DNA of 64,000 bases from Cordylochernes scorpioides (lineage: Eukaryota; Arthropoda; Arachnida; Pseudoscorpiones; Chernetidae). Position numbers and translations under genes: made by a program. The notes below the pieces were generated by a model, which was not told the DNA's origin, did no database searches, and saw only the letters and a program-made list of their open reading frames with translations. The DNA is taken from the NCBI GenBank assembly GCA_030710605.1, contig CP092875.1:67842754-67906753 (forward strand), read 5' to 3'. Shown in pieces: positions 1-10,359 of the stretch. Every line of letters starts with the position of its first letter. The stretch's first letter is position 1.

Positions 1-250
1 TTTCTTACATAAACAAAGGTCGCTTACCTCGTCAAAATAAAGGCTGAAACTGAGCGCTATTATGGATCATTGTTTTATTTCTTATGTATAGATGACGCTT
101 TCAAATTTAATTAATTATATTTCTCCATTTATATATAGACAAATGGTTGAATATCCATCAATCTCTAATAGTTCTTGCTCAAAATATTTTACACACTTGG
201 GCTTCGATATATAAATTTTGGAAAAAGGATATATATCTATAAAAATATAG

Positions 251-458
251 GTCACCTCTCCCGTCAAAATAGACGTCAAAAAGATACCATCTATCAACCG
301 TCGCCGCAAACTAGCGGCCTCAGGTAGGTGATAAAACCACAACACCAGTTTTGGCAAACTGAGAAGCGTCCACCTGGGGACCAGAGGTTTCAGGCTAATG
401 GCCCTCCTCAGCCTAGATGACGTCTAGCTTTACGTCTATTTTGACGGTAGAGGTTAAC
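251..458. repeat. MITE-like foldback with about 28-bp inverted ends
   Basis: The left arm (251-280, containing cgtcaaaatagacgtcaaa) is complementary to the right arm (431-458, containing tacgtctattttgacgg). The interior includes ccgtcgccgcaaactagcgg. A second copy with the same arms is at 60268-60473 in A3. The size and inverted ends suit a small non-autonomous DNA element. No target duplication was established, and because the second copy sits at the equivalent A-module position it may simply be co-duplicated. Confidence 0.5.
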
Positions 459-518
459 TTTATAAATATATATATATATTTTTTGCTCCACTAGATGGCG
501 CTCTGCCATCTAAAAAGC

Positions 519-608
519 ACATGTGCTCGTGGTCAGGAGATGCCTTTTTTATTTTTAATATCAACACTTGACCCACTTATCTTTTATTTTTTCTATTGGT
601 TTTTCATA
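519..608 (+). repeat. Dispersed repeat, also inverted at 56600-56689
   Basis: This stretch contains acatgtgctcgtggtcagg followed by a T-rich run and cacttgacccacttatcttt. It recurs as its reverse complement at 56600-56689 inside B2. B1 has no equivalent, so the B2 copy arrived after the duplication. No coding content was seen and the family is not recognised. Confidence 0.55.
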
Positions 609-1500
609 TACATATAATAATGTTATATATATAATTGTAACCAAAATATTGTGTGTTAAAATTTCAAGATAGCCGATATTTAGAGTGGAATTTCAACACA
701 AACCTACCCAATTGTACAGCGACCTCAAGTAACGACGCTGGTAAAAATTATGGAATTCAAATATTTAAGAGAAATTTTTCCCAGAGGAAATTGATACGAG
801 AAATAAATGCCACTTAGACAACTAAATTAGATTTAAAAAGAAGCATAATCTTTACATCTATTTTGACTAGAGAGACGGCTTTCCATTTTTCATTAATTAT
901 GTTCTCAAATATCATTCTAAACTCAGCGCCCTCTATCGCTGAGAATTATAAATATTTTAAACGCTCTACTTTTATTTTTGAATATATCGAAAATTGAAAG
1001 ATATTTCTTCTCAGCCTTTATATATACTGCAACGAATAAAGATAAAAAAGAAGGGAATGGCTCATGAGTGGTGAACACTCCCAGCAATTTCGCCATTTCA
1101 ATCTCCAGACCGCTCTACTATTGTATTAGACTGAATTGTTATATACCCAGCATATTGAATATAGTAAATTGGTGTTTCGAAGGAACTATAGAAACTTTAT
1201 TCTACGACTGTAAAATGTGTGTCAAAATGAAAGATTTAATGCACCGAGCTGTCTGTTAGATAAACTCAAGTCATCAACAACTCTTTAGTTGTACGATCAG
1301 GAGATGTCTTAATAATTCCACTTGATATCAACACAATTTCACTTTTCACTATTTTTACAATTTCAATAAATCTTTATTTATTTACAAGTACGTTTCGAAC
1401 AGTGGACATTTTTATATTTTAGAAATATAAAGTTCTCACAACCTTCTATCATCGCAGTGATCTAAGTGCAGAATATGGTATTGATGAGTCATAGCTATAA

Positions 1501-1609
1501 ACAATTAGAGCTCCTAAAGAAACAAACCAATGGATATTTTCAAACAATGCAGACGACCTATCGACTTACTTAGCAGCAGATTTCTCGATGGCCAAAATCA
1601 CAAAGCCAG
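1501..1609 (+). other. Candidate exon remnant with GTTAGT donor
   Basis: A short open frame ends at a canonical-looking donor (ccag|gttagt, GT at 1610). Codons just before the donor read NADDLSTYLAADFSMAKITK. The A2 copy (donor after 39021) reads almost the same with no stop in this part; the A3 copy (donor after 61499) is broken by a stop. The upstream limit is unclear because a one-base length difference shifts the frame between A1 and A2. No protein family is recognised. It may be an exon of a duplicated host gene or chance. Confidence 0.2.
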
Positions 1610-2021
1610 GTTAGTTGGTCGCTGATAGGAAGTAAATCATCTTTCCAATATATTCGGATATCAAGAATATACCGTGAAATTATTCAAATTGCAAAGCAAA
1701 CCTGAAATTTTAATTCCTAGAGCAAATTTAAATCAGAATAAATAATATAAATGAAGACAAAATAATATTTGAAAAATCCAATTGAAAGCTTTCAAATAAT
1801 ATTCTTCAACAAGGTTTAATAATTTTAAAACCTCTTAGCAAAACCATATCAATTGAAAACGGAAGATATTTCCGCAAGAATCCATGTAGAAATGGACAAT
1901 TTGATTTTACAAAAATATTAATAACGTCAGCCTATAAATATCAAATTATCAGTTTTATTATGGATATACCGCAACTTTGGGGTATTAGTTTGTAATTATG
2001 TAAATACAAATATATGTTATA

Positions 2022-2735
2022 CTAGGCGAATGACCCGGCTTCGCCCGAGAAATCCCTTGGGTGCAATTTCCTTCATACTAAAAGTATATCAATAATAAAT
2101 ATTAGAAGTGCCATAGAAGAGCAATACAGAAGTAACACATAAACTACAGGAAAAAAAGTGTGTGTGATGGCAAAAATTGTATTATATTAGTGTTTAGGTA
2201 TTTGATTTAATTAATAAAGTTGATATAATAATATATATATATTTATATTATATATAATGTACCCGGCTTCGCCCGGGTTTTATCCGAGTGAAAGTTTGCC
2301 TAACGAATATTATATATTATGAAGTATAATAAACATTGTTAAAGATTAGTTTTAATTATTAATCAAGATTGTGTGTGAATATGTGAGAAAGATGTAATAT
2401 CGTTGTTGTTTTCTTGGCCGACTGTTTTACATATGGTGTTATCTTAAAATTGCTTGTTTTGAATATTTTTTTAGATTGAGTTGAATGAATTGCTGAATTT
2501 TTTTTTTGTATTTATATATAAATAAAATTAACTCTGTTGATATTTTTGTATTTAATCGATAACAGCGAAGTTACGCATGTTAAAGTTAGGAAAAATATTT
2601 TGATGTTAAGCAAAACCTGCTCCATCTCGTTTTACATAAATGTTGAAAATTTGGTCGAAATTGATGCATTGTAACGAAAGTTTTAAGCAACACCACTTAT
2701 GAAATTTCCATTTTATTAATATAGATATAAATGAG
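2022..2735 (-). mobile_element. Helitron-like element, 3' terminus on the minus strand
   Basis: Read on the minus strand, the sequence ends in a GC-rich stem (gggcgaagccgggt) followed by a short spacer and CTAG at 2025-2022, then T. This is the layout of a Helitron 3' end (hairpin, then CTRR, insertion between A and T). A second ACCCGG/CCGGGT hairpin at about 2260-2277 suggests a nested or duplicated terminus. The A module breaks exactly here. The 5' end is not defined; the right limit is a guess near an AT-rich stretch. No Rep or helicase coding was seen, so this is a non-autonomous copy. Confidence 0.45.
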
Positions 2736-2758
2736 TTTTAAAAATTGTAAAAAAAAAA

Positions 2759-2829
2759 TGCATCGGCCGGGAATCGAACCCGGGCCGCCCGCGTGGCAGG
2801 CGAGCATTCTACCACTGAACCACCGATGC
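2759..2829 (-). tRNA. tRNA-Gly(GCC): tRNA-Gly (anticodon GCC)
   Basis: The minus strand folds into a complete 71-nt cloverleaf. The acceptor stem GCATCGG pairs with CCGATGC and is followed by discriminator A. The D arm contains TTCAGTGGTAGAA, the anticodon loop is CTGCCAC with anticodon GCC, and the T arm contains GGTTCGATTCC (B box). Seventy-one nt is the usual length for this tRNA. Eight T residues (2758-2751) follow directly on the minus strand and form a good Pol III terminator. It lies inside the segment inserted into A1 (2022-3555), so it may have moved with flanking repeat DNA. The intact fold and terminator still argue for a functional gene. Confidence 0.93.
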
Positions 2830-2859
2830 TTTAAAAAATGGCCATATTTAGGTATTCAT

Positions 2860-3062
2860 TCCATTCCGGATTAGTCCGCGTAAAAAAAAAGTTATTCAAA
2901 TGAAAAAAATAAATAGCCAAAAATACTAATCAAAATGCAGCCGAAATTTTTCCTCAGGTTTATAAAAAGCGACATGCAAAATTTGGTACCAATTGGTTCA
3001 GTAGTTTTTGAGTTTATCGCGAAACAGACAGACAGACATTGACTTATATATATATATATATA
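2860..3062 (+). repeat. RTE/SINE-type 3' tail
   Basis: The stretch near 2992-3025 (ggttcagtagtttttgagtt, then tatcgcgaaacagacagac) resembles the 3' region common to RTE-class LINEs and the SINEs that borrow their tails in arthropods. A TA microsatellite follows. No coding frame is left. The assignment rests on pattern memory. Confidence 0.4.
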
Positions 3063-3065
3063 TAT

Positions 3066-3550
3066 TATTTTTTATTTATTGTTACAAAAGCACGAAGTCC
3101 AAAGGACTATTGTGCTGTGCTAGTATTATTTACATATATATAATTAAATATTTACACGATGGATTAGTAGTGTTTTGTAAATTATTGTACAAATAGTTCT
3201 AAACTTAACAAAGTTCTCATAAGATAGAGTATATACACAAAGAGAATTTGGTGATGTTTCAAAGTATCTACATACAATTTGATTAGTCAGAGGGCAAGTC
3301 AAAAGAAGATTCTCTGGTGATTCAACATCTAAGCGGCATTCACATGTTGGATCATTGATAACATTCAGTTTGAATAGGAAACTTAAGAAGGGTCCTTTGC
3401 CTGTTAAGAATAAAGTAGTGAATTTATCAGAAGAGATGAAATTTGGGACAGCAATTGGAAAGAATTTCTTGAACAGTTCATTAGAATATGAGATCAATCT
3501 ACGCCGAGTATCAATTCTCCAAGTACGTGCACATAATGAAAATAATATAT
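3066..3550 (-). pseudogene. LINE 3' fragment (C-terminal tail of pol)
   Basis: The minus-strand frame from 3497 to 3144 encodes a C-terminal piece with GKGPFLSFLFKL, then CECRLDVESPENLLLTCPL. This resembles the Cys-rich end of I/R1/jockey-type LINE ORF2 (GxGPF...C.C....E...L..CP). The downstream 3' UTR (near 3075-3115) holds a hairpin around aagtccaaaggact and an A-rich end at 3066-3085. No RT motif is present, so the copy is heavily 5' truncated. Clade assignment is tentative. Confidence 0.6.
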
Positions 3551-3949
3551 ATAGAGATATGTATTTATTCGGTTTTTATAAAGGTTTCTGAAGTAATTGT
3601 GAACAATTGGAATATCAAGAGAGACAAAATACGACACAATATTGTGGTCTCGACAAGAGAATATAAATATGATAAAATATTGAAATGTAAATATCATATA
3701 CACAATACAAACATATAAATATTAAAAAGACTATACATCAATATATTCCATACATATAATTCCTGTAAATATATCCCACGAATCATGTTATGTTTGTATT
3801 CCGAACATGTTCTATTAATCATCATTTACATATGTACATATGCGCCATTTCTGAATTATTGTAATCTATTTACGAAAATATTGTATTTCTTTTTTTTTAT
3901 TTTAGTATTGTATATATTTATTTCATATAAGATGAATTATAATTTTCTA

Positions 3950-4357
3950 TTTCTGAAGGTGAAGAGTATTTGTCTATATTTGAAATTATTGTATTTGTTT
4001 ATATCTGAAAGCATTGCTTTCCCCCCCTATATCTGAAAGTAATGTGTTTGTCTATTAATGAAAGTATACTGTATTTGTATATATCTGAAAGAAGTGTATT
4101 TGTCTGTATCTTAAAGTTGTGTATAATTATTTTACATCTAAAAGGTATTGTATTTGTTTATATATATTAAAAATAATTTATTTGTGTATATTCGAAAGAT
4201 TGAATTTGCTTATACCTGAAAGTATCGTGTATTTGTCTATATATGGAAGCATTGTAATTGTTTATATATGAAATTATGGTATTTGTTCAAATCTGAAAGT
4301 TATGTATTTGTTTATATATCTAAAGGTACTGAATTTTTTTATTTATGAAAGTATTGT
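3950..4357. repeat. Decayed tandem repeat, unit about 26 bp (A module array)
   Basis: Degenerate repeats of a unit like tatctgaaagtattgtattt followed by gtttat. The same array is found at about 39780-40700 (A2) and 62300-63850 (A3), where it is much longer. In A1 it is cut by the Tc1/Helitron block at about 4357 and its distal part resumes after 11406. Confidence 0.8.
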
Positions 4358-4850
4358 ATTGTCGACCACACCAGCCCTATGTGGACGGGCATTATCATCC
4401 ATTATAAGAAGGTTTTCTACCATTTCTAATGATTGAGGCATCACATATGCTGCCAAGATCTCGTCCCAATACCTCTGTCCAGTCAGGGTTCCTTGCCGAA
4501 AAATGTGGAGTGTTGTGTGACCGCCCAAGAAGATTCCAGCCTAGACCATAAAACATTGACTTCTGTAGGGATCCCTTTCAACTATATTTCGGGGATTATT
4601 TCTGGTTCCTACCTCTCTCCAGACAAAGACATGACGATAATAGCTGTTTAGAGAGAATCTGGACTCATCAGTGAACATTACATGGCTCCATTCATCTGGA
4701 TTCCAAGCGACATGTTGTCTGCGCCAAAGTTCCCTTGCTCTCTTTTGAGGTGGTGTCAACGGCACACAAATTATGGGTCGTCGAGCATAGAGGCCCTTCA
4801 TGTGAAGCCTTCTTCGTATTGTATCAGTTGAAATGGGAGAAAACTTTCTT
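4358..4850 (-). pseudogene. Tc1-like transposase, middle part (inverted segment)
   Basis: The minus-strand frame encodes STDTIRRRLHMKGLYARRP (helix-turn-helix side), VMFTDESRF (first catalytic Asp) and MDDNARPHRA (second catalytic Asp), and stops at VVD near 4358. These are the middle blocks of a Tc1 transposase, a cut-and-paste DDE enzyme inserting at TA. The C-terminal part lies on the opposite strand immediately to the right (4851-5160), so this segment is inverted relative to the rest. The codons upstream of about 4850 on the minus strand are only the antisense of that C-terminal part. Not functional. Confidence 0.85.
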
Positions 4851-5160
4851 CTAATGGATGATAATGCCCGTCCACATAGGGTTGATGTGGTCGACACTTT
4901 TCTCCAAAACCATGCAATTGTTCGAATGAATTGGCCAGCTCGATCTCCAGACCTAAATCCCATTGAGCATGTATAGAACAATCTAGGAAGACGGATCTCA
5001 TCCCTCTAACCCCCTCCTAGAAACACTCATGAGCTAGAAAAACACATTTAAAAAAGAGTGGGCGTTGATTCCACAGGAGCTGATAAACTCCCTAATTCTT
5101 AGTATGGGTCGCCGATGTAGAGCCTGTCTATCAGTTAAAGGCGATGACACCCCATATTAA
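4851..5160 (+). pseudogene. Tc1-like transposase, C-terminal part
   Basis: On the plus strand this segment repeats MDDNARPHR and continues VVDTFLQNHAIVRMNWPARS, then PDLNPIEHV (third catalytic acidic residue region) followed by an in-frame stop. After a frameshift it ends with SMGRRCRACLSVKGDDTPY and TAA at 5158-5160, the usual Tc1 C-terminus. About 46 bp around MDDNARPHR-VVD occur in both this part and the inverted middle part (4358-4404 versus about 4852-4898). Broken by a stop and by the inversion. Confidence 0.85.
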
Positions 5161-6236
5161 CAACAATTTCCAAGATCTATATAGATAATACCGTAACAGA
5201 GTTTTCCATTGTAAAGTCCTGAGCTATCTCCTCCGAAGATTCTGAACTACACATAACGATCTATATACCAAAATTTTCGTTATTTTTTTCTTCATATGAT
5301 AGGCCTGTTTTTATTTTCCTAATGTTAACAGTTATTTTTATTTTTAATTTAATCTATTTTACAATCGTAGATTTTTTGCATTTATCATCATTTTTTTTTG
5401 TTTTGAAATGCGTTCTTTTGTCTTATTACTACAACCAATCGTGATGAAACTTTGGGAAGATGTTTAGTATACTACCGGGATGGTTTCTGGCTAATTACTC
5501 TTTAGAAATAACCTTTCGTTGCATTTTTATTTACGATAAAACGTAGATTCACTCGCAATCAGCGCCCCCTCGCGGCAGACGTATGGCCTTAAATAGCCTC
5601 GCATGATCTTATTTGTAACGTCAAGCTTAGCCTATACGTTAGGTACGCAGCTTCGCACCCCCGCAACCTAGGTTCGAGGCTCAGCGTGGGTGTTTTTTTT
5701 TTTTCATTTCTTTTATATTATTGTAGCAAATTATTAAAAATATTATTTTATTTATAATGTAGGCTTTTTAAAATAAAAATTAACATACACAATTTTTTAA
5801 TAATATTTGTAACAAACCTAGGTTCGAGGCTCAGCGTGGGTGTCTTTTTTTATTTTCGTTTCTTTTATATTATTGTAGAAAGGTCTGTTTTTACAGCATT
5901 ATTATATTTTGATTGGTTTATTTTAAATATGTTTGTTATGAAGGCTCTATGTAATACTATTTAGAGCACATTTTACATTTTAAACACCTAAGCCCCCCTC
6001 TTTTTAATATTGTAGCAAAGTTTTAAAAGTATTATTTTATTTTAGATGTTTGCCATGAAACTTTGGGAAGTTGTTTAGTATACTATCAGGACGATTTCTG
6101 GCGAATTATTTTAGAATAATATTTATAACAATAATTATAGCGAAATTAAGACATAGTTATTATATTCTGTGTTTGTGCATATATTAATATTTAACAGAAA
6201 ATGTTAGAACGTTCTATTAGAATATCTCGAAAACAA
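5161..6236. other. Non-coding repeat DNA with two tRNA-like B-box blocks
   Basis: No gene was seen. A block of about 68 bp occurs twice (5665-5732 and 5814-5882). Each begins with cctaggttcgaggctcagcg and runs into a T tract, resembling a tRNA T-arm/B box followed by a Pol III stop. The first copy is preceded by a stretch that could be the rest of a decayed tRNA head (ttaggtacgcagcttcgcac). The phrase gaaactttgggaag plus tgtttagtatactat occurs twice (about 5449 and 6058). These suggest decayed tRNA-derived SINE or Helentron ends. Confidence 0.5.
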
Positions 6237-7500
6237 AAAAACAATGGTTGCCTGTAAAGTCGGTTTTACGGGCGAAGATTTTACGTGACAACGGTAGAAT
6301 ATTTATTGATATGAATATAATTAAATTGCACAATAGGAACAAGGAATTGAATGAAAATAAGAATTGCACAAATTTTAACTATAGAAATATATTTTGTTTA
6401 CTAAACATTGTACATGTAAACTTAAACTTAACTAATTCCTATTTGAGTGATTTTGTTGAGATAGGACGATGATAGGAGAAATATGAAATGAAAGGAAGTG
6501 TTTCTGCTGTAATGTGTCTTGCGAAAGTCAAGTCGATAGTTGTTCCTTTTAACGTAGTTGACTTAGAAACGTTTGATACGCAATCAAGATTATACGTATT
6601 TTTCATGAATTTAAGAAACGAGTTGTCAGGCTTTACGTTTTTGTTAAAATCACCACACAGAAGAATCAGTATACTAGAATCAACTTGCACGAACGGTGGC
6701 ACGTGCTGGCTGTTGTGAATGTACGGACCGAGTCCTTGCCATAGTAACATTCCAATATGCCACTCCACCAGCCGCGTTGGTATTTGAAAATCAAAACACT
6801 TATTCAGATCGAAGGTTCAAATTTTTGCTAAATAAATTTGAAATTAAATAAAATTTGTAATTGTAAATGATGAAGTTGAAAATTAAAACATTTACTTAAA
6901 TTAGATGTTAAAATTCTTGCTCAACACAGTTTAAATAAAGTTTTCTTATATCTGCCACTTTTTCTTAATATTTGTAATTTTAAAGAATCAATTCGAAAAT
7001 CAAAACATTTATTCAGATCGAAGGTTCAAATTTTTGCTAAATAAATTTGAAACCATTTAAAATTTGTAAAATAATAATTAATTAATTAATTAATTTTAAA
7101 CTAATAATTTACTTAACACTATCAACATTTATCAATAGTATGACATAACCTATAAACTCAGTTTCTCAACTTTTGTGTCAATCTAACAATTAATCAATCA
7201 ATCATAGTTTACGATAATGAAATATCAGTGTACAATTATTTACCTTTATTGTTGTAGTTGTTGTAAATGACGAATCTAAGCACTCCACATTTTCACTACA
7301 GACACAGCTGACGATACTTTAACCACACGTGTGAACTTGTATTATGACGCTTTCTTGTTTTTCCAACGCCAAGAACGTTCGAGAAAGACAAAGACAGAGA
7401 CAAGCATGCGCCGATTCAATGCGCCTAATTCTCTAGCGCTGCGCGCGCAGCACTCTCGTTCGATGACTCATCGTAACGTTACCAGGCGTTACACTTTTTC
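6237..7500 (-). mobile_element. Helentron-derived element A (internally deleted copy)
   Basis: Nearly the reverse complement of element B (18229-20080). Both share the end with an imperfect palindrome (cccgtaaaaccgactttaca then gg), the AT-rich repeats, the endonuclease fragment and the GC-rich stretch with tctagcgctgcgcgcgc. Compared with B, copy A lacks two internal stretches: one between the AT-rich repeats and the words aacgcggctggtggagtgg, and one between that and atattggaatg. The palindrome near the 3' end and the EEP endonuclease suit a Helitron2/Helentron. The 5' limit is uncertain and could extend to about 7818. Confidence 0.6.
6439..6768 (-). pseudogene. EEP (APE-like) endonuclease fragment of Helentron A
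   Basis: The minus-strand frame encodes the second half of an endonuclease/exonuclease/phosphatase domain: LLCGDFNKNVK (catalytic D-x-N), GTTIDLTFARHI (second Asp) and YFSYHRPI (catalytic His). The N-terminal half, with the Asn and Glu metal ligands, is deleted. It is close to identical to the same part of element B at about 19558-19888. In Helentrons this domain is fused C-terminal to a Rep-helicase; no helicase remains here. Confidence 0.7.
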
Positions 7501-7831
7501 ATAAGTGACTCCCAGCCGCAACCTAATTTAAGACGTTGTCACGTCAAAAACAATACATATAAACGAGTTCACTGACATTTATTAATGCAGTGATTATAAT
7601 CAATGATTACAATGAAGGGCTATATTATCGATATATATAAAAAATCTCTTTCAAATTTTAACGTAACGTTCCATTCTCAATCCCGTAGGGCTTTAGATCG
7701 GCTAAAACATTTTTATCTTTATAAGTGAATATTAACTTTACTGTACTGAATAGTTTAGTATAATGTTAATTTAACATATTACAATTTAGCCACAGCAACG
7801 CGTGGCCGGGTTCGCTATTTATAATATATAT
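7501..7831. other. Non-coding, with Helitron-like hairpin terminus near 7790-7815
   Basis: No coding region. At 7790-7815 the sequence reads gccacagcaacgcgtggc then cgggttcgcta: a GCCAC/GTGGC hairpin followed by a short spacer and CTA, similar to a Helitron 3' end except for T in place of the last purine. It could be the far terminus of element A or of a neighbouring element. Upstream is AT-rich and not recognised. Confidence 0.4.
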
Positions 7832-8145
7832 TTCTGATTCATTTGATTATGATTATAATTTGTAAGTACTTTGTTATAGTTTTTCATTTAAATAGAGCTC
7901 AATTTTTGTGTATGTTTTCTATTTGCAGTATCTTTCCTAATGTCTTTGGCAACGTTTTTTTTCTCATAAATAGGCTGAGGTTATATTATTTTTCGAATTG
8001 TAGATTGAATTATTACTTTTATTCTATAATAATTATCTTTTATAAGTGTTTGTTATAGTTTTTCATTTGAATTTAGCACAATTTTTGTATCTGGATATCT
8101 TTTTTGGCATCTTTTCATCTCTCTTTGGCATCTTTTTTTTCTCAT

Positions 8146-8283
8146 TAATAAGACCTAATCCAAATAATTTAATAGTGTGTGACGTTTCAGCAACAGCATC
8201 AGACAAAAGAATAAATGAACTAAAGAATAAAATCTCATTTTTTCTTTTGTCTGATGATGGTGACCTTTGGATTAGGTCTTATT
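8146..8283. repeat. Nested foldback
   Basis: Outer arms 8146-8164 and 8266-8283 (aagacctaatccaaa against tttggattaggtctt) enclose inner arms 8197-8211 and 8242-8256 (catcagacaaaagaa against ttcttttgtctgatg). The intervening gaactaaagaataaaatctc recurs at about 8350. This could be a hairpin-forming unit of the Helitron region. Confidence 0.7.
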
Positions 8284-8724
8284 TTTTTTATTAATTTGTT
8301 ATAGTTTTTCATTTGAATTTAGCTCCATTTTTGTGTCTTATTTAATAAATGAACTAAAGAATAAAATCTCATTTATTCTTTTGTCTGATTTTTGTGTCTG
8401 ATTTTCTTTTTTACAGTATCTTTCATAATGCCTGATTTGATTACTTGATCTGTTATAGTTTTTCATTTAAATTTAGCTCCATTTTTGTGTCTGTCGTTTT
8501 TTTTTTCTTCTCATAAATAGGCTGATGCTGTATTTGTGTACTCAATTGTTGCTTTTTGTGTCTGGTTTCTTTTTTGCAGTATTTTTTTGGAATCCTTTTT
8601 TTTTTCATCAATTGTTTCCTCACATGCTTGGAATTTTCTTTTTATGCCTGTCCTGGCTTTCAGTTTTATAGTTTTCCTCTGCTTGGTTCTTATTTTACCT
8701 TTTTTTTTTTCAGCGTCTTCTGTC

Positions 8725-8889
8725 ATGCCTCGAAAAGGCCGTGGAAGACTCACTCCCCTAACAGCTAGGCGTGCTAATATGACTCGCCGCAGACACAAAA
8801 CCCCAATTGCTATTTCTCTTGTTTACTTTTTTACCAATGCCTATAATTTTTCACCTGAAAGATTTTTTATTTTATTTGTTATTCAATAA
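8725..8889 (+). CDS. Small ORF, possible N-terminus of a Helitron/Helentron Rep protein
   Basis: A 54-codon frame starts with MPRKGRGRLTPLTARRANMT, a basic Arg-rich opening similar to the N-termini of Helentron-type Rep-helicase proteins (from memory, not searched). The ATG follows a splice-acceptor-like tract (poly-T then cag at 8711-8713). After about 27 codons the sequence becomes hydrophobic and looks non-coding, as if the rest of the gene had been deleted. The context (Helitron-like region) supports the idea. An alternative is a chance ORF. Confidence 0.3.
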   Translation: MPRKGRGRLTPLTARRANMTRRRHKTPIAISLVYFFTNAYNFSPERFFILFVIQ

Positions 8890-8936
8890 ATTATTATCAC
8901 TTATTTTTGGTCTTCTTTTTACTTACTTATTTTACT

Positions 8937-9018
8937 GGGGGTTGGTGGAAGGATGGTCTAAGCCGTTGGTTTTCGACCGCTACGACCCGGGTTCGATTCC
9001 CGCATTGGGCACTTTTTT
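8937..9018 (+). other. tRNA-like sequence (pseudo-tRNA or SINE head)
   Basis: An A-box-like stretch (aaggatggtctaagccg) is followed after about 30 nt by a perfect B box (gggttcgattccc) and then by a T7 run. The layout is that of a class II type tRNA (Leu/Ser-like), but the acceptor stem does not pair and the anticodon arm is poor, so a functional tRNA is unlikely. It could drive Pol III transcription of a SINE. Confidence 0.45.
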
Positions 9019-9552
9019 TCTGAAAAAAAAAATGCTCCAATGGCTTCCGATTCTTGCAAAAGTCCAACCCCACCAGCAAGCGCAAGTAATCAAACGGGGC
9101 TCTGGCACATTTGTAAATGCAAAGTCGAACTGCTTTTCACATGTTTAGACATGTGGTGTACTTACAGTTAAAGCAGTCGCCTACTCTACCCACCATGATT
9201 ATCAAGGCCTGTACCACGTGTACTAGGGATAAGCAAAAAAAAATTATTTTACTCATTGATCTATACATACAATTATTTGCATACAATTATTTACATACAA
9301 ATATATGCATACAATTATATACATACACTTTTCTACATTTTTGCACTCTGCAGTCTAATATGTTGTTAATAATAGGGGTTTTAGACAAATATCAACTGTT
9401 GAAATTTGATTTTCCAAAATAGTTGAATTATCGAAAGTGTCGAATTAGTTTGTCATATGATAGGCCGTAGGTCGAGACATCCAAAAATGGTCGAATTATC
9501 GTGTGTTGAATTAATTAGATTATATTGTATATATAAAAATATAGAATTGTTG

Positions 9553-10130
9553 TTTCTAATGAGGTCTTTTAAATGAATTTATTCCTTTAATATGTTGTCA
9601 TATCTGCAATTTTTTTTCATTTCCAAAATATTTATTTACACTTTCACCAATGCCTATAGGATCTTTGCGATGGAACAGGTATGGTGTTCTAGCGCATGTG
9701 CTCTCATGTCCTTGAAGCACATATACTGACAGTACCCAAAGTTGAACACACTGTATAATGTCTGAAATATATGACTATAAAGAGGGCTCAAGGCCAAACC
9801 TTTGCTACAAGAGCCTGTGTTTACGCACAGACGACTTTATGTTTTTAATGAGGTCTTTAAAATGAATTTATTCCTTCAATATGTTGTCATATCTGCAATT
9901 TTTTTTCATTTCCAAAATATTTATTTACACTTTCACCAATGCCTATAGGATCTTTGCGATGGAACAGGTATGGTGTTCTAGCGCATGTGCTCTCATGTCC
10001 TTGAAGCACATATACTGACAGTACCCAAAGTTGAACACACTGTATAATGTCTGAAATATATGACTATAAAGAGGGCTCAAGGCCAAACCTTTGCTACAAG
10101 AGCCTGTGTTTACGCACAGACGACTTTATG
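9553..10130. repeat. Tandem duplication, 2 x 289 bp
   Basis: 9553-9841 and 9842-10130 are almost identical direct copies. Each contains aatgaggtcttt..., the phrase ccaatgcctataggatcttt and cttgaagcacatatactgac, and each ends in cacagacgactttatg. Partial further copies of the start (taatgaggtc) are near 10206 and 10965. The high identity indicates a recent event. No coding content. Confidence 0.9.
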
Positions 10131-10359
10131 TGACTTTTTCAAGTGTGCGAACTTTGGATAGCATACATGTAAAGTTGAACCCAAGTATATATAAAATGTA
10201 GTTTTTAATGAGGTCATTTAAATGAATTCCTATTATAAATCGTCTCCTCTGAAATATAGTTTGTAAATTAATATTCTGATTTATTTTATCCTTTTTTTTC
10301 ATTTCCAGAATATATATTTACACTTTTCACCAATGCCTAAAGTTTCTCACCTGAAAGAA

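Larger units (their letters stand above)
1..2021. other. A module, copy 1 (non-coding duplicated block)
   Basis: AT-rich sequence with no convincing long reading frame. It matches 38.4-39.4 kb (A2) and about 60.06-61.9 kb (A3) in the same order and strand, including the words around the foldback at 251-458, the motif ggctcatgagtggtgaac near 1051 and the segment before a GTTAGT donor-like site at 1610. The match ends at 2021, where a Helitron-like end interrupts the block. A3 continues uninterrupted at the equivalent place near 61905. I read it as the first visible copy of a tandem segmental duplication. Confidence 0.75.

Noticed and set aside
3144-3497. Host gene at the start of the window
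   Set aside because: Cys-rich C-terminal pattern and 3' UTR fit a truncated LINE.
8536-8889. 117-codon plus-strand frame as a membrane protein
   Set aside because: Its first part is low-complexity T-rich intron-like sequence; only the part from 8725 has any coding look.
8937-9018. Functional tRNA-Leu or tRNA-Ser
   Set aside because: B box is good but acceptor and anticodon stems do not pair.
9117-9422. 101-codon plus-strand frame
   Set aside because: Low-complexity, no homologue pattern and within repeat DNA.
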